From positions 1-16,544 of the forward strand of contig JAVBPZ010000026.1 in NCBI GenBank assembly GCA_031549285.1: DNA of 16,544 bases. Reading direction: 5' to 3'. Below the pieces are notes generated by a model that was not told the DNA's origin, did no database searches, and was given only the letters and a program-made list of their open reading frames with translations. Position numbers and translations under genes: made by a program. The DNA is from JAAYCI01 sp031549285. GTDB lineage: Bacteria > Bacillota > Clostridia > Oscillospirales > Ruminococcaceae. Shown here in pieces: positions 14,363-16,544 of this stretch (positions within the stretch are counted from its first letter, which is position 1; each line of letters starts with the position of its first letter).

Positions 14363-14389
14363 GTATAGTCTTTCCCCACTGTCTATACT
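14363..14389 (+). promoter_or_regulatory. Promoter-like region with an inverted repeat before the alkylsulfatase gene
   Basis: The AT-rich stretch after the terminator contains TATAGT (14364-14369) and TATACT (14384-14389), both possible -10 boxes, though neither has a convincing -35 at 17 bases. They sit in an inverted repeat, GTATAGTC (14363-14370) against GTCTATAC (14381-14388), matching at seven of eight positions. A regulator binding this dyad would overlap the promoter. Start of the gene is 62 bases further on. Confidence 0.35.
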
Positions 14390-14450
14390 GGAGGGCAGCA
14401 CACATAATCCGACACAATAGTATTCCAAACCACAGAAAGGGGTCTTAAAA

Positions 14451-16367
14451 ATGTCACTCCAGCGAAAAGACGCAACCACCTATACGAAACAGGCGAACGC
14501 CGCCTATCTCTCGCAGCTCCCCTTCGACAACAAGCAGGACTTTGAGGACTCGCAACGCGGCTTCATCGCCACCGTAGAGGGCGACGGCGTCCGCGGCGCA
14601 GACGGCCATCTGGTCTGGGATCTGAAAGGGTACGCTTTCGAGGGCATAAACGACCCCTGCCCCGACACTGTAAACCCCAGCCTGTGGCGCCAGGCCCAGC
14701 TGAACAATATCCACGGCCTGTTCAAAATCATGGACGGCGTGTACCAGGTGCGAAACCTGGATATGGGCAACATGACCATCATCGAGGGCGACACCGGCAT
14801 CATCATTGTGGACTGCACCACCGCAAATGAAACCGCCGCCGCCGGCTTGGCATTATACGAAAAACACGTGGGCAAAAAGGATATCAAGGCCATCTGCATC
14901 ACCCACAGCCACACCGACCACTACGGCGGCATCGCCGGCCTCATCTCCGCCGAGGACGCCCTTTCCGGCCGCATTCCCATTTATGTTCCGGCCAATTTCA
15001 TGTTCGAGGTGGTCAGCGAAAACGCCTACGCCGGCAATATCATGAGCCGCCGCACCTATGACCAGTACGGCACCATCCTGGAAAAAGGCCCCAAATCCCA
15101 GGTAGACGCCGGCCTTGGCAAAGGTCTGGGCGACCGTGGCACCCACTCCATCTTCCCGCCCAGCCACATCATAAAAGAACCCGTGGAAACCCACGTGCTG
15201 GACGGCGTCACCTTCGAGTTCATGCTCACCCCGCACACCGAGGCCCCAGCGGAATTCATTCTTTTCTTCCCCGAAAAGAAACTGCTGCTGCCGGGCGAAA
15301 TTGTCACCCATACCTTCCACAACCTGTACACCCTGCGCGGCGCCGAGGTTCGCGACGCGCGCCTGTGGTGGAAGGCGGTGGACAAAATGATCGAAAACTA
15401 CGGCGACAAAACCGATATCGTTTGCGCCGTGCATCACTGGCCCACCTATGGGCACGAGCGCAGCCTGCACCTGCTGGAGGTCACCCGTGACAGCTACAAG
15501 TGCATCCACGACCAGTCCCTGCGCATGATGAACCAGGGCCTCACCATGCTGGAGGTCGCCGAGGAATTCTCCCTGCCGGACTCCCTGGGCAAGGAATGGG
15601 CTATGCGCGGCTACTACGGCAGCTGGAACCACAGCGCCAAGGCGGTCTACCAAAAATACCTCGGCTGGTTCGACATGAACCCCGCCCACCTGCATCCGCT
15701 GCCGCCTGAGCCCGCGGCCAAAAAATATGTGGAAGCCATGGGTGGCCCCGCCGCGGTGCTGGCTAAAACACAGGCCGCCTTCGACGCGGGCGAATACCGC
15801 TGGGCAGCAGAACTGGGCAACCAGCTCATCTTTGCCGACCCCACCAACGTTCCCGCCCTCACCCTGCAGGCCGACATTTACGAGCAAATGGGCTACCAGT
15901 GTGAAAACGGCACCTGGCGCTGCGTCTACCTCATGGGTGCCACAGAGCTGCGCATGGCCGCCGAGGGCAAACGCGCCCACCCGGAAACTTCCACCATCAA
16001 CCCCGCCCTGGCGGGCGCCATGTCCGACGATATGTTCTTCGATTTTGTCGCCCTGCACCTAAACACCCCGCGCGCCGCGAACGACCTCATCACTCTGAAC
16101 GTCACCCAGACAGACAAAAAGACCACCTGGGCGCTGCAGATCAAAAACGGCGTGCTAAACTTCCATCAGGACAAAAAATATCCCTCGTTTGATGCCGCCG
16201 TGCAAATTTCCCGCGATGATTTCGCCCGCCTGGTCCTGGGCATGGAAAAGGCCGACGTTCTCATCCAAAGCGGCAAAATCAAGGTGGACGGCAATTCAGC
16301 CCAGGTGGTGCGCTTCTTCAGCCTGTTCGACGTCTTCTCCCTGGACATAAACATCATGACGCCGTAG
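14451..16367 (+). CDS. Alkyl sulfatase-type metallo-beta-lactamase fold hydrolase
   Basis: A 638-residue relative of Pseudomonas SdsA1, yeast BDS1 and E. coli YjcS, which hydrolyse alkyl sulfate esters with a di-zinc site. The N-terminal metallo-beta-lactamase domain (about 85-370) has THSHTDHYGG (151-160; His152, His154, Asp156, His157), TPHTEAPAE (260-268), PGEIVTHTFHNLYTLRGAEVRD (281-302, Glu283) and VHHWPTYGHERS (327-338). A helical dimerisation region and a C-terminal SCP2-like domain (about 510-638) follow, the usual three-part layout. Relatives are often secreted, but here the protein starts MSLQRKDATTYTKQ with no signal peptide, so it is probably cytosolic. AAAGGGG (14436-14442) fixes the start. 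The substrate is unknown: detergents or host- or diet-derived sulfate esters are possible. No sulfate transporter is adjacent. Confidence 0.93.
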   Translation: MSLQRKDATTYTKQANAAYLSQLPFDNKQDFEDSQRGFIATVEGDGVRGADGHLVWDLKGYAFEGINDPCPDTVNPSLWRQAQLNNIHGLFKIMDGVYQVRNLDMGNMTIIEGDTGIIIVDCTTANETAAAGLALYEKHVGKKDIKAICITHSHTDHYGGIAGLISAEDALSGRIPIYVPANFMFEVVSENAYAGNIMSRRTYDQYGTILEKGPKSQVDAGLGKGLGDRGTHSIFPPSHIIKEPVETHVLDGVTFEFMLTPHTEAPAEFILFFPEKKLLLPGEIVTHTFHNLYTLRGAEVRDARLWWKAVDKMIENYGDKTDIVCAVHHWPTYGHERSLHLLEVTRDSYKCIHDQSLRMMNQGLTMLEVAEEFSLPDSLGKEWAMRGYYGSWNHSAKAVYQKYLGWFDMNPAHLHPLPPEPAAKKYVEAMGGPAAVLAKTQAAFDAGEYRWAAELGNQLIFADPTNVPALTLQADIYEQMGYQCENGTWRCVYLMGATELRMAAEGKRAHPETSTINPALAGAMSDDMFFDFVALHLNTPRAANDLITLNVTQTDKKTTWALQIKNGVLNFHQDKKYPSFDAAVQISRDDFARLVLGMEKADVLIQSGKIKVDGNSAQVVRFFSLFDVFSLDINIMTP

Positions 16368-16408
16368 CGCTGTTCCAAAAAACACACCGTCCCCTATACC
16401 CCACACGT

Positions 16409-16544
16409 CATGACCACCCGCTCAGCGGGTGGCTTGCTCAGCGCCTAGAAGGCGCTGGTACCGGCTGGCGCCTGAGGGCGCATTGAAAAGGTCATGCCTC
16501 TTGCATCTCATGCCCTGCCGCCGTTGAAACGGCAAAACTGCTCT
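16409..16544. mobile_element. Hairpin array, possible IS200/IS605-type element end or structured RNA, cut by the window edge
   Basis: Four compact hairpins follow one another: CCACCCGC/GCGGGTGG (16414-16421, 16425-16432, loop TCA), AGCGCC/GGCGCT (16440-16445, 16451-16456, loop TAGAA), GCGCC/GGCGC (16468-16472, 16477-16481) and GCCGT/ACGGC (16520-16524, 16529-16533, loop TGAA). CATGA (16409-16413) pairs with TCATG (16492-16496), closing the first three into a multibranch fold. Subterminal hairpins of this kind mark ends of IS200/IS605 elements and the guide-RNA region at the tnpB 3' end. On the minus strand a frame entering from the right edge ends in TGA at 16492-16494, which could be the end of such a gene, but the fragment is too short to identify. 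An ordinary structured RNA is the main alternative. Confidence 0.45.

Noticed and set aside
16409..16533. CRISPR array
   Set aside because: The hairpins differ in sequence and spacing, and there are no direct repeats of constant length.

Overview
The window looks like chromosomal DNA of a GC-rich, low-oxygen Firmicute, most likely a gut Oscillospiraceae (Ruminococcaceae)-type clostridium. The reasons are purine-rich AGGAGG-type ribosome binding sites before nearly every gene, a UPF0340/YwlG protein (a largely Firmicute family), an oxygen-sensitive pyruvate formate-lyase activating enzyme, and strongly GC-biased codons with AT-rich, pyrimidine-rich gaps. The taxonomic call is inference. No rRNA, tRNA, CRISPR array or prophage was found.

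Layout. 1-650: AT-rich flank, an extended -10 promoter, a leader of about 130 nt with a possible 9-codon leader peptide, a cold-shock protein and a strong terminator hairpin. 710-2613 (minus strand): a C39-like papain-fold protein that appears to have lost its catalytic Cys, followed by a YjbQ/UPF0047 protein. 2782-5689 (plus): a ZIP metal transporter and an S9 prolyl-oligopeptidase-type peptidase. 5690-6038: a gene-free stretch with two unusual palindromic structures, the stronger being a 92-nt GC-rich cloverleaf made of a 13-bp inverted repeat enclosing three perfect hairpins. 6039-7192: pyruvate formate-lyase activating enzyme (plus) and an unrecognised 127-aa protein (minus). 7300-9034 (plus): NAD(P)H-hydrate dehydratase and a tyrosine phosphatase. 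9123-9878 (minus): exonuclease III-type AP endonuclease. 10016-12646 (plus): a DUF2804 protein, a UPF0340 protein and a Cof-type HAD phosphatase.

12786-14134: an ECF-type sigma factor overlapping by one base a two-TM membrane protein that is probably its anti-sigma partner. 14135-14450: a structured gap with palindromes, a terminator and an AT-rich promoter-like region. 14451-16367: a large alkylsulfatase-type metallo-beta-lactamase with no signal peptide. 16409-16544: a run of small hairpins closed by a long-range pairing, resembling the end of an IS200/IS605-type element or a structured RNA cut off by the window edge.

Most genes are single housekeeping or salvage functions with their own ribosome binding sites and sizeable gaps, so the region is not one pathway. 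The clearest functional unit is the sigma/anti-sigma pair. The parts least explained by known genes are the 5872-5963 cloverleaf, the interleaved palindrome at 5726-5750, the terminal hairpin array and the Cys-less C39 protein.
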